DNA from: Gp1-AA122 sp035631655
GTDB taxonomy: Bacteria > Acidobacteriota > Terriglobia > Terriglobales > Acidobacteriaceae
NCBI GenBank assembly: GCA_035631655.1
Contig: DASQIH010000108.1
Location: 62,001 to 126,000, forward strand
DNA length: 64,000 nucleotides
Reading direction: 5' to 3'
This document shows positions 24,765 to 33,226 of this stretch, in pieces. A program made the translations under genes and the position numbers. Below the pieces are notes generated by a model. That model was not told the DNA's origin and searched no databases. It saw only the letters and a list, made by a program, of their open reading frames with translations. Each line of letters starts with the position of its first letter. The first letter of the stretch is position 1.

Positions 24765-26099
24765 TTATTTTTTCTTAGCCTGCTCCAGCGCGGTGAAGCT
24801 CTCATCCAGGATGCGCGCGGCCTCGTCCACGTCAGCCTTGCTGATGTTCAACGGCGGAGACATACGGATCACGTTCCCATAAAATCCGCCCTTGCCCACC
24901 AGCAGTCCGCGCTTGCGCGCTTCTTCCATCAGCGCATTGGTTCCGGCCGGAGACGGCTGCTTGCTGTTGCGGTCTTCCACCAGCTCGAGGGCCTGCATCA
25001 GTCCCATGCCGCGAACGTCGCCAATCAGCGGATGCTTCTGCTGCAGCTCCTCCAGCTTCTGCCGGAAGTGTTTGCCAACGACCGCCGCATTGGTCCGCAG
25101 ATCGTCTTCTTCGATCACGTCGATCACGGCTTTCGCGGTTACGCACGCTACCGGGTTTCCGCCGAAGGTGGAGATTGTGAGTCCCTGGAAGGAATCGGCG
25201 ATCTCGGGTTTCGCCACGGTCAAGCCAATCGGATTGCCGTTGCCCAGCCCCTTGGCCGAGGTGAGAATGTCGGGCTCAACTTCCCAGTGCTCGATGCCGA
25301 ACCACTTGTGCCCGGTGCGGCCCCAGGCGGTTTGCACTTCGTCGTCAATGAAATCGCCGCCGTACTGCTTCACGATGTTGAAGGCCATTTTGAAATATTC
25401 TTTCGGCGGTGTAATGAAGCCGCCCACACCCTGGATCGGCTCCGCCAGAAACGCCGCGATGCGGCCGGTGGTCGAGAACTGGATGACATTTTCAATGTCC
25501 TTGACGCAAGCCACTTCGCAATCGGGATACTTGAGGCCCAGAGGACAGCGGTAGCAATACGGATTCATCGCATGCACGATGCCAACCTCGAGCGTGCCCT
25601 TGCGCCAGTTATTCATGCCGGTCAGCCCGCGCGCTAGCGACGACCGCCCGCTGTAACCGTGCCGCAAAGCGACGACTTCGAAGTTGCCGGTGTGCATGCG
25701 CGCAATCTGGACGGCAGTTTCGTTGGCCTCGGTGCCGCTGTTGGTGAAGTAACTTTTTTTCAGCGTGCCCGGAGTGATCTGCGCCAGCTTCTCCGCCAGC
25801 GTGACCATGGCTTCGCTGGGGAAACTGGTGGAAACGTGCTGCAGCCGGTCAATCTGAGCCTTGGTGCGCGAAGTGACGCGCGGATTGCAGTGCCCCACGC
25901 TGATGGTGACGATCCCGCCAAAGAAGTCGAGATACTTGTTCCCGTCCACGTCCCACACATGCTGCATTACCCCGCGATCCATGGGCACCGGATCGGCGTA
26001 GTAATTCGTGACCGATGAGAAGATGAATTCTTTGTGCTTGCGATTTATTTCCTGCCGCGTGAGACGAGTCTTTTCCGTTGGAACAGTAGTAGTGCTCAT
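24765..26099 (-). CDS. Class III aminotransferase, AGXT2-like
   Basis: A 444-residue PLP-dependent omega-aminotransferase. Residue blocks DVDGNKYLDFFGGIVTISVGH, TNSGTEANETAVQIAR, FIDDEVQTAWGRTG (cofactor-binding Asp) and SAKGLGNGNPIG (Schiff-base Lys) are present. The overall pattern is closest to alanine-glyoxylate aminotransferase 2-type enzymes; the insert NPYCYRCPLGLKYPDCEVAC has four Cys and is typical of that group. The ATG at 26099 is preferred over a GTG at 26114, because the latter lies inside the GGAGAGGA ribosome-binding site. Exact amino donor and acceptor are uncertain. Confidence 0.88.
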   Translation of the reverse strand: MSTTTVPTEKTRLTRQEINRKHKEFIFSSVTNYYADPVPMDRGVMQHVWDVDGNKYLDFFGGIVTISVGHCNPRVTSRTKAQIDRLQHVSTSFPSEAMVTLAEKLAQITPGTLKKSYFTNSGTEANETAVQIARMHTGNFEVVALRHGYSGRSSLARGLTGMNNWRKGTLEVGIVHAMNPYCYRCPLGLKYPDCEVACVKDIENVIQFSTTGRIAAFLAEPIQGVGGFITPPKEYFKMAFNIVKQYGGDFIDDEVQTAWGRTGHKWFGIEHWEVEPDILTSAKGLGNGNPIGLTVAKPEIADSFQGLTISTFGGNPVACVTAKAVIDVIEEDDLRTNAAVVGKHFRQKLEELQQKHPLIGDVRGMGLMQALELVEDRNSKQPSPAGTNALMEEARKRGLLVGKGGFYGNVIRMSPPLNISKADVDEAARILDESFTALEQAKKK

Positions 26100-26186
26100 G
26101 ACAATCCTCTCCACGAATGCTGCTGCATGAAGCGATTCGTGTCGCGCAATCTACAATCGTACACCCAGGAAAGGAAGCGCTGACAG

Positions 26187-26214
26187 CTGACAGCTGAGAG
26201 CTGATAGCTATAAT
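26187..26214 (+). promoter_or_regulatory. Candidate sigma-70 promoter in AGCTGA repeat
   Basis: CTGACA (26187-26192) and TATAAT (26209-26214) are 16 bases apart, within a run of CTGACAGCTGA-type repeats. The GTG of the PASTA gene follows the -10 box after six bases, so transcription could start at or next to the start codon. Confidence 0.5.
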
Positions 26215-26220
26215 CAGGTC

Positions 26221-26979
26221 GTGAAATCCTTCTTTAAGCTCGCCATGCTGGTGCTGGTGCTGTTGATGGTAGCTCTGGTCTCGGCATTGACCGCCATGCG
26301 CCTCGCCATTCACGGACATGAAGTCGTGGTCCCGAAGCTGGTGGGAATGACACCAGTGGAAGCAGAACGAGCGGTGGTGGCCAGCGGTTTGCGGGTAGAC
26401 GTGGAACGGCAGTACTACAGCCCCACCGTGCCGGAAGGGAGCATCGTGTCCCAGGTTCCGGCTCCTGGCACCAAGGTGCGGCGCGGCTGGCAGGTGCGTG
26501 TAGCGCAAAGCCTGGGACCACAGCGTATCGCGATCCCGGATGTGACCGGCCAAACCTCGCGTGCCGCCGAAATCAACATCCAGCGACGTGGCCTCGACAT
26601 CGGCGCGACCGCCATCATCCGGATCCCAAACGCGCCCGCCGATCAAGTCTTGTCACAAACCCCACCACCGAAGGCCAGCGGAGTCTCGGCCCCGCGCATA
26701 AGTCTGCTGATCACCGCGGCTCCCGACCAACCCGCCTACGTAATGCCCAACTTTGTGGGCCAACCGCTAGGCTCTGTGACCAGCATTCTCCAGGACGCAG
26801 GCATGCGAGTGGGAACCGTGACCGTGACCACTGCCGGCCAGACTCCCACCGATCAGCCTTCGTTAACACCAGCGCCCGCACCGACGCCTTCGCCGGCAAG
26901 CTTGATCGTGTCGCAGAATCCTGCTGCCGGTCAGAAGATCAGTGCCGGGTCGGCGGTGAATTTTGAAGTGAGTCGCTGA
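26221..26979 (+). CDS. PASTA domain protein, membrane-anchored
   Basis: 252 residues. An N-terminal anchor (residues 5-25, KLAMLVLVLLMVALVSALTAM) is followed by three PASTA domains beginning VVVPKLVGMTPVEAE (about 35), IAIPDVTGQTSRAAE (about 103) and YVMPNFVGQPLGSVT (about 174). A PAPAPTPSPAS linker breaks the third. PASTA domains bind peptidoglycan fragments or beta-lactams in other proteins; here there is no kinase or transpeptidase domain, so it may act as a cell-wall sensor or partner. The start is GTG at 26221 with no ribosome-binding site, and a promoter-like sequence ends six bases upstream, so a leaderless mRNA is possible. The stop lies inside a CACGGAT repeat shared with the convergent rsmB gene. 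Confidence 0.88.
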   Translation: MKSFFKLAMLVLVLLMVALVSALTAMRLAIHGHEVVVPKLVGMTPVEAERAVVASGLRVDVERQYYSPTVPEGSIVSQVPAPGTKVRRGWQVRVAQSLGPQRIAIPDVTGQTSRAAEINIQRRGLDIGATAIIRIPNAPADQVLSQTPPPKASGVSAPRISLLITAAPDQPAYVMPNFVGQPLGSVTSILQDAGMRVGTVTVTTAGQTPTDQPSLTPAPAPTPSPASLIVSQNPAAGQKISAGSAVNFEVSR

Positions 26980-27009
26980 TCCGTGTGATCCGTGTCAATC
27001 CGTGGCGGC
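26977..27009. repeat. CACGGAT dispersed repeat (copy 2)
   Basis: TGATCCGTGTGATCCGTGTC then AATCCGTGGCGG. The TGA of the PASTA gene (26977-26979) and, on the other strand, the TGA of rsmB (26997-26995) both lie inside it. Confidence 0.85.
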
Positions 27010-28356
27010 TTTTCTTTGCAAAATCGCAGCGAAAAAACCATCGCAGGGATGAACTCCGGGAATGCTGCGGAAGTACGGCCCCCTGATAAGGGAATCGAGA
27101 CCCTTCCAAACCAGTTCGCCTTCTTCCTGCAAGCTCTGTAGTTCTTGGCGACACTCGAGCAGACGAAATGAGCTGTTGGAGGTCAGGGCTTGCTCGACCA
27201 CGTCTGAATTTTCTTCCTGCTCCAGGGAACAGGTGGAATAAACGAGTTTGCCGCCAGGAGCAACTCGCGACATGGCTGAATTCAGAATGGCAATCTGTCG
27301 TGCCTGCAGATCCTGCAAGTCTTCCGGCTTCAGCCGCCACTTGATTTCCGGGTTCCGCGCCAACGTTCCCGTGCCCGAACACGGCACATCGGCGAGCACG
27401 CCATCAAAGTCGCCGGAGAAAGGGAGTTGCCGCGCATCGGCAGCTATCACAGTTACGTTTCCCGCACGAACCAGCTTGCGAAGCAAGCGGGCGCGGTGTG
27501 AGTGCAATTCCACAGCTACGATATTGGCTTTTGGATTGCGATCCGCCAGAATCGAAGTCTTGCCTCCGGGGGCGGCGCAACAGTCGAGCATCCGGGAGCC
27601 ATGCCCCACGAGGGTTGCAACCAATTGCGAGGCTTCGTCCTGAATGGCGACCCGGCCATCGCGGAAGACCTGAGTCCGGGTCACATCAACCGATTCCACC
27701 CGACCTGCCGACCGCAGCAGCAGACCCGGTGATAAACGAATTCCCTCCCCGGCCAATTGCTTCGCTGCATTCTGATCACGCAGGCGAATTGTGGTTGGTG
27801 GGACCTCCTGATCCTGCTTGCAAATCAGGCGAGTGATTTCAATGCCAAACTCCTTATTCCATCTCTCGACCAGCCACTCCGGATGCGCGTAGAGCGGCGC
27901 TAGTTCGCGAGGCTGGCCGGCTTCCGAGGCGAACGGTGGTTGCGCTTTGAGGCTCAATTTCCGCAACACCGCGTTCACAAAAGGCGCTGCTGAACGTTTG
28001 CGCGCACGCTTCACGAGTTCTACGCTTTCGTGGATTGCCGCACGTGCCGGTATCCGCTCAAGCCAGCGGAATTGATATTCCGCCATGCGCAGTGTGATGA
28101 GAACTTCGGGATCCAGTTTCTGGATTTTCTGGGAGGATGCTTGGGAGATTGCGTTGTCCAATACCGACTGCCAACGGAGAACTCCCATGACGAGTTCGGT
28201 CATTAAGCCATGATCGGCGGAGGACAGGTTCTTATATGGCGAGGCATGCAGGAGTTCGGAAGCGTAGGCGTCTTGCTCCTCGATTCGGAGGAGGATATCG
28301 AAAGCGGCAGCGCGAGCCGGGGAAACGCACTTGGAGATTTGCCTGGCTGCGTTCAT
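26995..28356 (-). CDS. rsmB: 16S rRNA (cytosine-C5)-methyltransferase RsmB
   Basis: 453 residues. Residues 10-140 are a NusB-like RNA-binding domain (AAFDILLRIEEQDAYASELLH, LVMGVLRWQSVLDNAI). The C-terminal part is a Rossmann methyltransferase with MLDCCAAPGGKTSILAD (SAM motif I), DVPCSGTGTL (motif IV Cys) and LVYSTCSLEQEEN (motif VI catalytic Cys). It is expected to methylate C967 of 16S rRNA (E. coli numbering). It is downstream of fmt and def, a usual bacterial grouping. The last four residues come from a CACGGAT repeat at the convergent junction. Confidence 0.94.
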   Translation of the reverse strand: MNAARQISKCVSPARAAAFDILLRIEEQDAYASELLHASPYKNLSSADHGLMTELVMGVLRWQSVLDNAISQASSQKIQKLDPEVLITLRMAEYQFRWLERIPARAAIHESVELVKRARKRSAAPFVNAVLRKLSLKAQPPFASEAGQPRELAPLYAHPEWLVERWNKEFGIEITRLICKQDQEVPPTTIRLRDQNAAKQLAGEGIRLSPGLLLRSAGRVESVDVTRTQVFRDGRVAIQDEASQLVATLVGHGSRMLDCCAAPGGKTSILADRNPKANIVAVELHSHRARLLRKLVRAGNVTVIAADARQLPFSGDFDGVLADVPCSGTGTLARNPEIKWRLKPEDLQDLQARQIAILNSAMSRVAPGGKLVYSTCSLEQEENSDVVEQALTSNSSFRLLECRQELQSLQEEGELVWKGLDSLIRGPYFRSIPGVHPCDGFFAAILQRKAATD

Positions 28357-28379
28357 TAGAGCGATCCCCGTTACTGGTT

Positions 28380-28550
28380 GTCATCCTGAGCGAGGGCTTC
28401 AGCCCGAGTCGAAGGACCCCTTACTTGTGTGGGCCATCTGTGAGGTTGAAAGGCATTCTCACCGTGCTGCTCAGTGATTGGTGAAAATGCCTTGCCACTT
28501 CCGCAGTAGCGCATACGGCTAAGGGGTCCTTCGACTTCGCTCAGCATGAC
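28380..28550. repeat. GTCATCCTGAGCGA repeat, inverted pair
   Basis: One copy (28380-28421, GTCATCCTGAGCGAGGGCTT ... GAAGGACCCC) and an inverted copy (28521-28550, GGGGTCCTTCGACTTCGC ... CATGAC) flank about 100 bases between rsmB and fmt. Together they can form a large hairpin. Other copies are at 29531, 32248, 32371 and 52439. Confidence 0.85.
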
Positions 28551-28566
28551 AGAATTGTAATGATTC

Positions 28567-29493
28567 TTATTCAAGGCGCTCGCCGGAAGATATGTGGTAG
28601 CCGTGCAGGAAATCGCGAGCCGACATTCGTTTCTTTCCCTCCAACTGGACCTCCAGCAACTCCAGCGAGGTATTGGCGCCGCAGCCAACAAATATCCGAT
28701 CCCCTTGGATCTTGATCTCGCCGATGGGCACGGCGACGGCCGACGATTTTGCCGCAACCACGGCCAGGTTCTTGCCACGGAATTTCGTGTACGCTCCCGG
28801 CCAGGGCTGGAAGCCCCGCAACCGGTTGACGATCTCGACGGCGGAGCGATTGAAGTCGATGAGGCCGTCTTCCTTCTTGAGAATCGGAGCGAGCGTAGCC
28901 TTCGAATGATCCTGCGGCCTTGGCTGGATCATGTTGGCCTCAAGTCCCTTCAGGGTCTCGAGCATCAGCTCAGCGCCCAGCGTTGCCAGGTGAGGAGCCA
29001 GGGTTTCTGCCGTGTCGTCCGGAGCGATTGGAATTTCCCTCTGCAATAAGATGTCGCCGGTATCAAGGCCGGCGTCGATGCGCATGCTCGTCACACCGGT
29101 TAGAGTCTCGCCCGATGCAATGGCCCACTGGATGGGAGCGGCGCCACGGTACTTTGGCAAAAGCGAGGCGTGCAGGTTGATGTTGCCCAGGGGCGGCAGG
29201 TCAATCATCCATTGCGGGATGATCCGTCCATAACCGACCACAATGATCGCATCCGGCCTGACAGCGGCAAGCTGAGATCGAAACTCTTCATTGTTCTTGA
29301 TCTTGTCGGGTTGGGAAAGGGCCAGGCCTGTCTCCAGTGCATACTGCTTGACCGCGGAGGGGAAAAGCTCGAGTCCTCGCCCGCGCGGCCGGTCCGGCTG
29401 CGTGACTACCTGACGCACAGCGAATCCGGCCTCCATTAGTTTTTTCAGCGTGGGAACGGCGAAGCGCGGCGTGCCGCAGAAGACCAGGTTCAT
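28567..29493 (-). CDS. fmt: Methionyl-tRNA formyltransferase
   Basis: Formylates initiator Met-tRNA using 10-formyl-tetrahydrofolate. The 308-residue length is normal. Motifs: FCGTPRFAVPTLKKL at the start, VVGYGRIIPQWMI, NLHASLLPKYRGAAPIQWAI (the catalytic SLLPxxRGAAPI block), DTGDILLQ, and the C-terminal OB-like domain with LRGFQPWPGAYTKFRGK. It lies 99 bases after def on the same strand; the gap carries a GTCATCCTGAG repeat, so def and fmt may still be co-transcribed. Confidence 0.96.
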   Translation of the reverse strand: MNLVFCGTPRFAVPTLKKLMEAGFAVRQVVTQPDRPRGRGLELFPSAVKQYALETGLALSQPDKIKNNEEFRSQLAAVRPDAIIVVGYGRIIPQWMIDLPPLGNINLHASLLPKYRGAAPIQWAIASGETLTGVTSMRIDAGLDTGDILLQREIPIAPDDTAETLAPHLATLGAELMLETLKGLEANMIQPRPQDHSKATLAPILKKEDGLIDFNRSAVEIVNRLRGFQPWPGAYTKFRGKNLAVVAAKSSAVAVPIGEIKIQGDRIFVGCGANTSLELLEVQLEGKKRMSARDFLHGYHISSGERLE

Positions 29494-29530
29494 GATGCGC
29501 TAGCTTTCAACCGGGCTATACAGAAATGCA

Positions 29531-29559
29531 GAGATCCTTCGCTTCGCTCAGGATGACAA
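29531..29559. repeat. GTCATCCTGAGCGA repeat, single copy
   Basis: GAGATCCTTCGCTTCGCT followed by CAGGATGACAA, the reverse orientation of the family, in the def-fmt spacer. Confidence 0.85.
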
Positions 29560-29592
29560 GGTAATGGTGGATGACTATTCAAGGCGCAGTCC

Positions 29593-30102
29593 TCACCATT
29601 GTCCGGCTTTCATTAGTTTGCGGATCTTGCGTTTCATCAGATCACGCTTCAGCGCGCTCAGGTGACTAATATAAAGCTTGCCGTTGAGATGATCGGTCTC
29701 GTGCAGGAAGGCACGGGCTAGTATGTCCTCGCCAGTTTTCTCGAAGACATTGCCATGCACATCCTGTGCCCGGACTGTGACCTTGCGTGGGCGCGTCACC
29801 GGTTCGCGGAACTCCGGGATGCTCAAGCAGCCCTCATTTTGGTTTTGACGCCCCTCGGTGTGAATGATTTCCGGATTCACCAGGACTAGCTTGGCGTTTG
29901 GGTCTTCCTTGAACGTGACGTCGACGACCGCGAGCCGCTTGGAAATGCCGATCTGAGGCGCGGCCAGCCCAACCCCATGCGCGGCATACATGGACTCGAA
30001 CATGTCTTCGACCAATTTCTTCAACTCCTCGTCGAAGACGGTGACCGGGGCAGCAGGTTTCTCCAGGACCGGAGCGCCAAACTTAACGATGGGATAGATC
30101 AT
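29593..30102 (-). CDS. def: Peptide deformylase
   Basis: Removes the N-formyl group from nascent proteins; metal hydrolase of 169 residues. All three signature motifs are present: GVGLAAPQIG (motif I), EGCLSIP (motif II, with the metal Cys) and HETDHLNG (motif III, HExxH-type metal site). The start ATG at 30102 directly follows the aroC stop codon, so the two are probably translated from one mRNA. fmt is next downstream. Confidence 0.97.
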   Translation of the reverse strand: MIYPIVKFGAPVLEKPAAPVTVFDEELKKLVEDMFESMYAAHGVGLAAPQIGISKRLAVVDVTFKEDPNAKLVLVNPEIIHTEGRQNQNEGCLSIPEFREPVTRPRKVTVRAQDVHGNVFEKTGEDILARAFLHETDHLNGKLYISHLSALKRDLMKRKIRKLMKAGQW

Positions 30103-31278
30103 CTAGTAGTTCTTTATCTGCTGGCAGTAGCCTTGAAAATTACGCAGAGTCTCTCCCATGGAGTCGCCGCCGAACTTCTCGAGGCCGCAGCGCGCCAGAG
30201 TCAGTGCAACCATAGCTTCAGCAGCCACACCGGCCGCCGGAACCACGCAGACGTCGGAGCGCTCATAGGCGGCTTTCACCGGCGCGCGCGTGGCGAAGTC
30301 AACCGACTGCAGGGGACGCCGTAAAGTGGAAATCGGCTTCAAATAACCGCGAATCCGGATTTCTTCGCCATTAGAAACACCACCTTCGATGCCGCCGGCA
30401 TGATTCCTGGAACGCGTGAATCCGGCAAACCCGGACGACTTCTCGTAGCCTATTTCATCGTGTACGGCCGAGCCCGGCGAACCCGCTGCCGCCACGCCGA
30501 TTCCGATTTCCACCGCTTTAACCGCTTGCAGCGACATGACTGCACCCGCCAGCAGCGCATCCAATCGCTCATCCCATTGGGCGTAGGTACCGAGCCCTGG
30601 CGGAACGCCGTGTGCCACAACTTCGAATACGCCCCCAACCGAATCTCCAGTTTTCAGGACTGCATCAACTTCTTCCTTCATGCGTTGCTCGGCTTCTGGA
30701 TCGGCGCAACTGAGCAGAATCTCTTCGCGAGCGGCGAGCGGCCGGATCTGCTCCCATGGGATCTCTTTATCTGCGATCGTTGTTGCTCCAACCGCGATCA
30801 CGTGACTCAGCACCTCAATCCCAAGTTCCCGGAGGAAGAGCTTCGCCAGCGCGCCAATCGCGACCCGCGCCGCCGATTCGCGAGCCGAAGCCCGTTCCAA
30901 CACGTAGCGGGCCTCCGGGAAGTTGTACTTGAGAGCGCCGGCCAAATCGGCGTGTCCGGGCCGTGGAGAAGCAACCCGCTTGTGTTTTTCCGGATCTCCT
31001 CGGCCTACTGGCAAAGATTCCTGCCAGTTCTTCCAATCCTTATTTTCCAGCAGGATCGAGATGGGAGACCCGATCGTCATGGCGTTCCGCACGCCAGAAA
31101 GAATGTGCGCCCTGTCGCGCTCAATCTTCATCCGTCCCCCGCGGCCGTACCCTTGCTGTCGTCGCCAGAGTTCGTGGTCCAGAAACGCCTGATCGACTTT
31201 GAGGCCGGCGGGCAGTCCAGACAGGACCGCAACCAAGGCTTCGCCGTGGGACTCCCCGCTGGTAAAGTAACGCAGCAT
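30103..31278 (-). CDS. aroC: Chorismate synthase
   Basis: Last step of the shikimate pathway: 5-enolpyruvylshikimate-3-phosphate to chorismate, FMN-dependent. The 391-residue length matches the family from the ATG at 31278 (MLRYFTSGESHGEALVAVLS); the open frame upstream is not homologous. Signatures GYGRGGRMKIERD, RASARESAARV, SRNHAGGIEGGVSNGE and RRPLQSVD are intact. It abuts def without a gap, an unusual pairing of an aromatic biosynthesis gene with a translation gene. Confidence 0.97.
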   Translation of the reverse strand: MLRYFTSGESHGEALVAVLSGLPAGLKVDQAFLDHELWRRQQGYGRGGRMKIERDRAHILSGVRNAMTIGSPISILLENKDWKNWQESLPVGRGDPEKHKRVASPRPGHADLAGALKYNFPEARYVLERASARESAARVAIGALAKLFLRELGIEVLSHVIAVGATTIADKEIPWEQIRPLAAREEILLSCADPEAEQRMKEEVDAVLKTGDSVGGVFEVVAHGVPPGLGTYAQWDERLDALLAGAVMSLQAVKAVEIGIGVAAAGSPGSAVHDEIGYEKSSGFAGFTRSRNHAGGIEGGVSNGEEIRIRGYLKPISTLRRPLQSVDFATRAPVKAAYERSDVCVVPAAGVAAEAMVALTLARCGLEKFGGDSMGETLRNFQGYCQQIKNY

Positions 31279-31540
31279 GTGAATCTTGGATTGTATCCGA
31301 TGGGTGCTAAATCCTGCAGTGTCAGCACAAACCGCCACATCGAAGCGTTTGCGGGTAGCATGTGCGAGCCAAAAAGGGTAAAATAAGAACACTTAAAATT
31401 AATCAGAGCGAATTTACTCGCCGTTCCCAGCCGTTCGGCTCGCTAGGTTCTGCCGCTTCGCGATTCCTCTGGCCTGTCTAATATGCTCGCGTGGTTTAAT
31501 ATTTTGTTCCTTGTAGTATTGTGTTCAAAATGGTGCAGGA

Positions 31541-32203
31541 ATGAATAAGATCAGATGCTTAGTAGTGGACGATCATGTTTTGCTCCGCCAAGGTGTAAGC
31601 CGTCTTTTGCAGGGCGAGCAGGATTTTGAAGTTGTCGCCGACGCCGGAAATGCGTCGGAAGCGTTGGAAAAGGTTCGGGAATTACGGCCTGATATCGTGC
31701 TCATGGATATCGGGATGACCGGGTTGTCCTCGTTCGATGCTGTGCGAGTCATGAAAAAAGAGGTGCCCGCCACCAAGATCATCTTCCTCACGATGTACGA
31801 AGATGAAGACTACATGATGCAGTGTTTCAAAGCAGGCGCGTCAGGATATGTCCTGAAGGATACGCCGGTGCCGGAGCTGTTCGGCGCGGTGCGCGAGGTT
31901 TATCACGGAGGCAACTACTTCAGCGCGCGCGTGCTGGGGAAAGTAGTAGAGGATTTGCGGCTCAATGGCCGAGAATCCCGGTCAAAGTCCAATTCCCTTC
32001 TTACGCCTCGGGAACGCGAGGTCGTGAAGCTCCTAGCAGAAGGCAATTCCGTGAGGAAGGCTGCCGACCTGCTGGGGCTGAGCGCCAAAACGGTGGAAGC
32101 TCACAAGTTCAATCTGATGCGCAAACTCGATATTCACAACAAAGCGCAGCTCGTAACCTACGCCATCCAGAAGAAAATCGTCAGCCTTCCTGCCAGCGCG
32201 TAA
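31541..32203 (+). CDS. LuxR/NarL-family response regulator
   Basis: 220 residues. Receiver domain 1-125 has VVDDHVLLRQGV (acidic pair), DIVLMDIGMTG (phospho-acceptor Asp near 56), the Thr of FLTMYED and the Lys of YVLKDTP. The C-terminal GerE-type helix-turn-helix is LLTPREREVVKLLAEGNSVR, KAADLLGLSAKTVEAHKFNL (residues 150-205). Predicted DNA-binding transcription regulator. No histidine kinase is adjacent. The upstream 150 bases are AT-rich compared with surroundings (TTTAATATTTTGTTCCTTGT) and probably hold its promoter; AGGA directly abuts the ATG, so the true ribosome-binding site is unclear. Confidence 0.93.
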   Translation: MNKIRCLVVDDHVLLRQGVSRLLQGEQDFEVVADAGNASEALEKVRELRPDIVLMDIGMTGLSSFDAVRVMKKEVPATKIIFLTMYEDEDYMMQCFKAGASGYVLKDTPVPELFGAVREVYHGGNYFSARVLGKVVEDLRLNGRESRSKSNSLLTPREREVVKLLAEGNSVRKAADLLGLSAKTVEAHKFNLMRKLDIHNKAQLVTYAIQKKIVSLPASA

Positions 32204-32247
32204 CCAACAAATCAGTTGTTGCTTTGCCTCGGGCGAAAGGTCAAGCG

Positions 32248-32430
32248 GTCATCCTGAGCGAGCGAAGGATCGCTCGCCTGCGGGCGTCATCACAATGCGG
32301 CGCAAACATCTTCCACTTCAGGCGTCGGAACAGAAATGCCTGTTTGTCGCATTGCCTGTCGCAAGCTGGCAAGGGATCCTTCGACTCCGCTCGTCCCCGT
32401 GCCGGGGACAAGCTCCGCTCAGGATGGCAG
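32248..32430. repeat. GTCATCCTGAGCGA repeats, inverted pair
   Basis: A forward copy (32248-32275) and an inverted copy (32371-32430). The inverted copy is split by a small CCCCGTGCCGGGG palindrome. They lie between the convergent LuxR-type and HAD genes and may serve as a terminator for both. Confidence 0.85.
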
Positions 32431-32441
32431 CGCCTTAAGAT

Positions 32442-33143
32442 TCAGGAGTCTAGCCCCGCGGCTCTCACGAGAGCAGCCAGATCCGGGACTTCCAGATCGG
32501 GACGTCCGTGGGCGCGCTTCACCGCACCCACAGCCGTACGGGGTGATGGACGGTTCACCCACACCGTGGACATCCCCAACGACTTGGCTGGAATCACGTC
32601 GTGATAAATACTCTGGCCAACGTGGAGCACTTGCTCGGGCGCGGCGCCGATTCGTTGCAGGGCCAGCTGAAAAATAGCCAAGGCTGGCTTGTAGCAGCGC
32701 GCCTGCTGAGCGGTGATAACGTGATCAAACTTAACTTGCAGGTGCTGTGCCGTCGAACTGAACAATTCATCATCTACGTTGGAAATGATCGCGAGCTGGT
32801 ACCTGGTCCTGAGTTTTTCTAGAGCCGCCACCGTATCAGGCCAGGGTTTCCAATTCTTTAGTGACTCCGGTAAAGACCGTTCCTCTTCCTCCGTAGGCGT
32901 GAACCCCAGCTTTTGGCCGAACCCGCGCACCACAGAGCGGAGCACCGCGCGATAAGTTCGAAATTCTCCTTCTTCGGCGTGCGCCTCCAATTCGCCATAA
33001 AGTTCCAGAAGACGAACCTCGTCCAGCGTGGCTCCATGACGCGCCAAAATCGGACGCAGGGCGGCGAACAACCCGCTCTCCCAGTCAATGAGGGTGCCGT
33101 AGCAGTCGAAGGTCAGGACGCGAAAGCGGTGAAAGTCTAGCAT
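32442..33143 (-). CDS. HAD superfamily hydrolase, type II dehalogenase-like
   Basis: A 233-residue cytosolic hydrolase. The nucleophile motif is LTFDCYGTLIDWESG (D13), with IISNVDDEL (motif II Ser region), RCYKPALAIFQLAL (Lys) and LHVGQSIYHDVIPAKSLG (motif IV acidic residues). The FDCYGTLIDWE form is characteristic of haloacid dehalogenase type II relatives, many of which act on other phosphorylated or halogenated small molecules. Substrate not predictable. The upstream region contains an inverted AGCTTTCAGCTATCAGCTG repeat. Confidence 0.88.
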   Translation of the reverse strand: MLDFHRFRVLTFDCYGTLIDWESGLFAALRPILARHGATLDEVRLLELYGELEAHAEEGEFRTYRAVLRSVVRGFGQKLGFTPTEEEERSLPESLKNWKPWPDTVAALEKLRTRYQLAIISNVDDELFSSTAQHLQVKFDHVITAQQARCYKPALAIFQLALQRIGAAPEQVLHVGQSIYHDVIPAKSLGMSTVWVNRPSPRTAVGAVKRAHGRPDLEVPDLAALVRAAGLDS

Positions 33144-33149
33144 GGGACA

Positions 33150-33226
33150 AGCTTTCAGCTATCAGCTGTCGGCAAAGACAAATGTCCAATCGTGTGGTGA
33201 AGCTGATAGCTGAAAGCTGACAGCTA
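33150..33226. repeat. AGCTGA-family inverted repeat
   Basis: AGCTTTCAGCTATCAGCTGT (33150-33169) and AGCTGATAGCTGAAAGCT (33201-33218) are inverted copies of the unit seen directly repeated at 26180-26208. The right arm reaches the 3' end of the lipoprotein gene at 33224. Confidence 0.8.
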
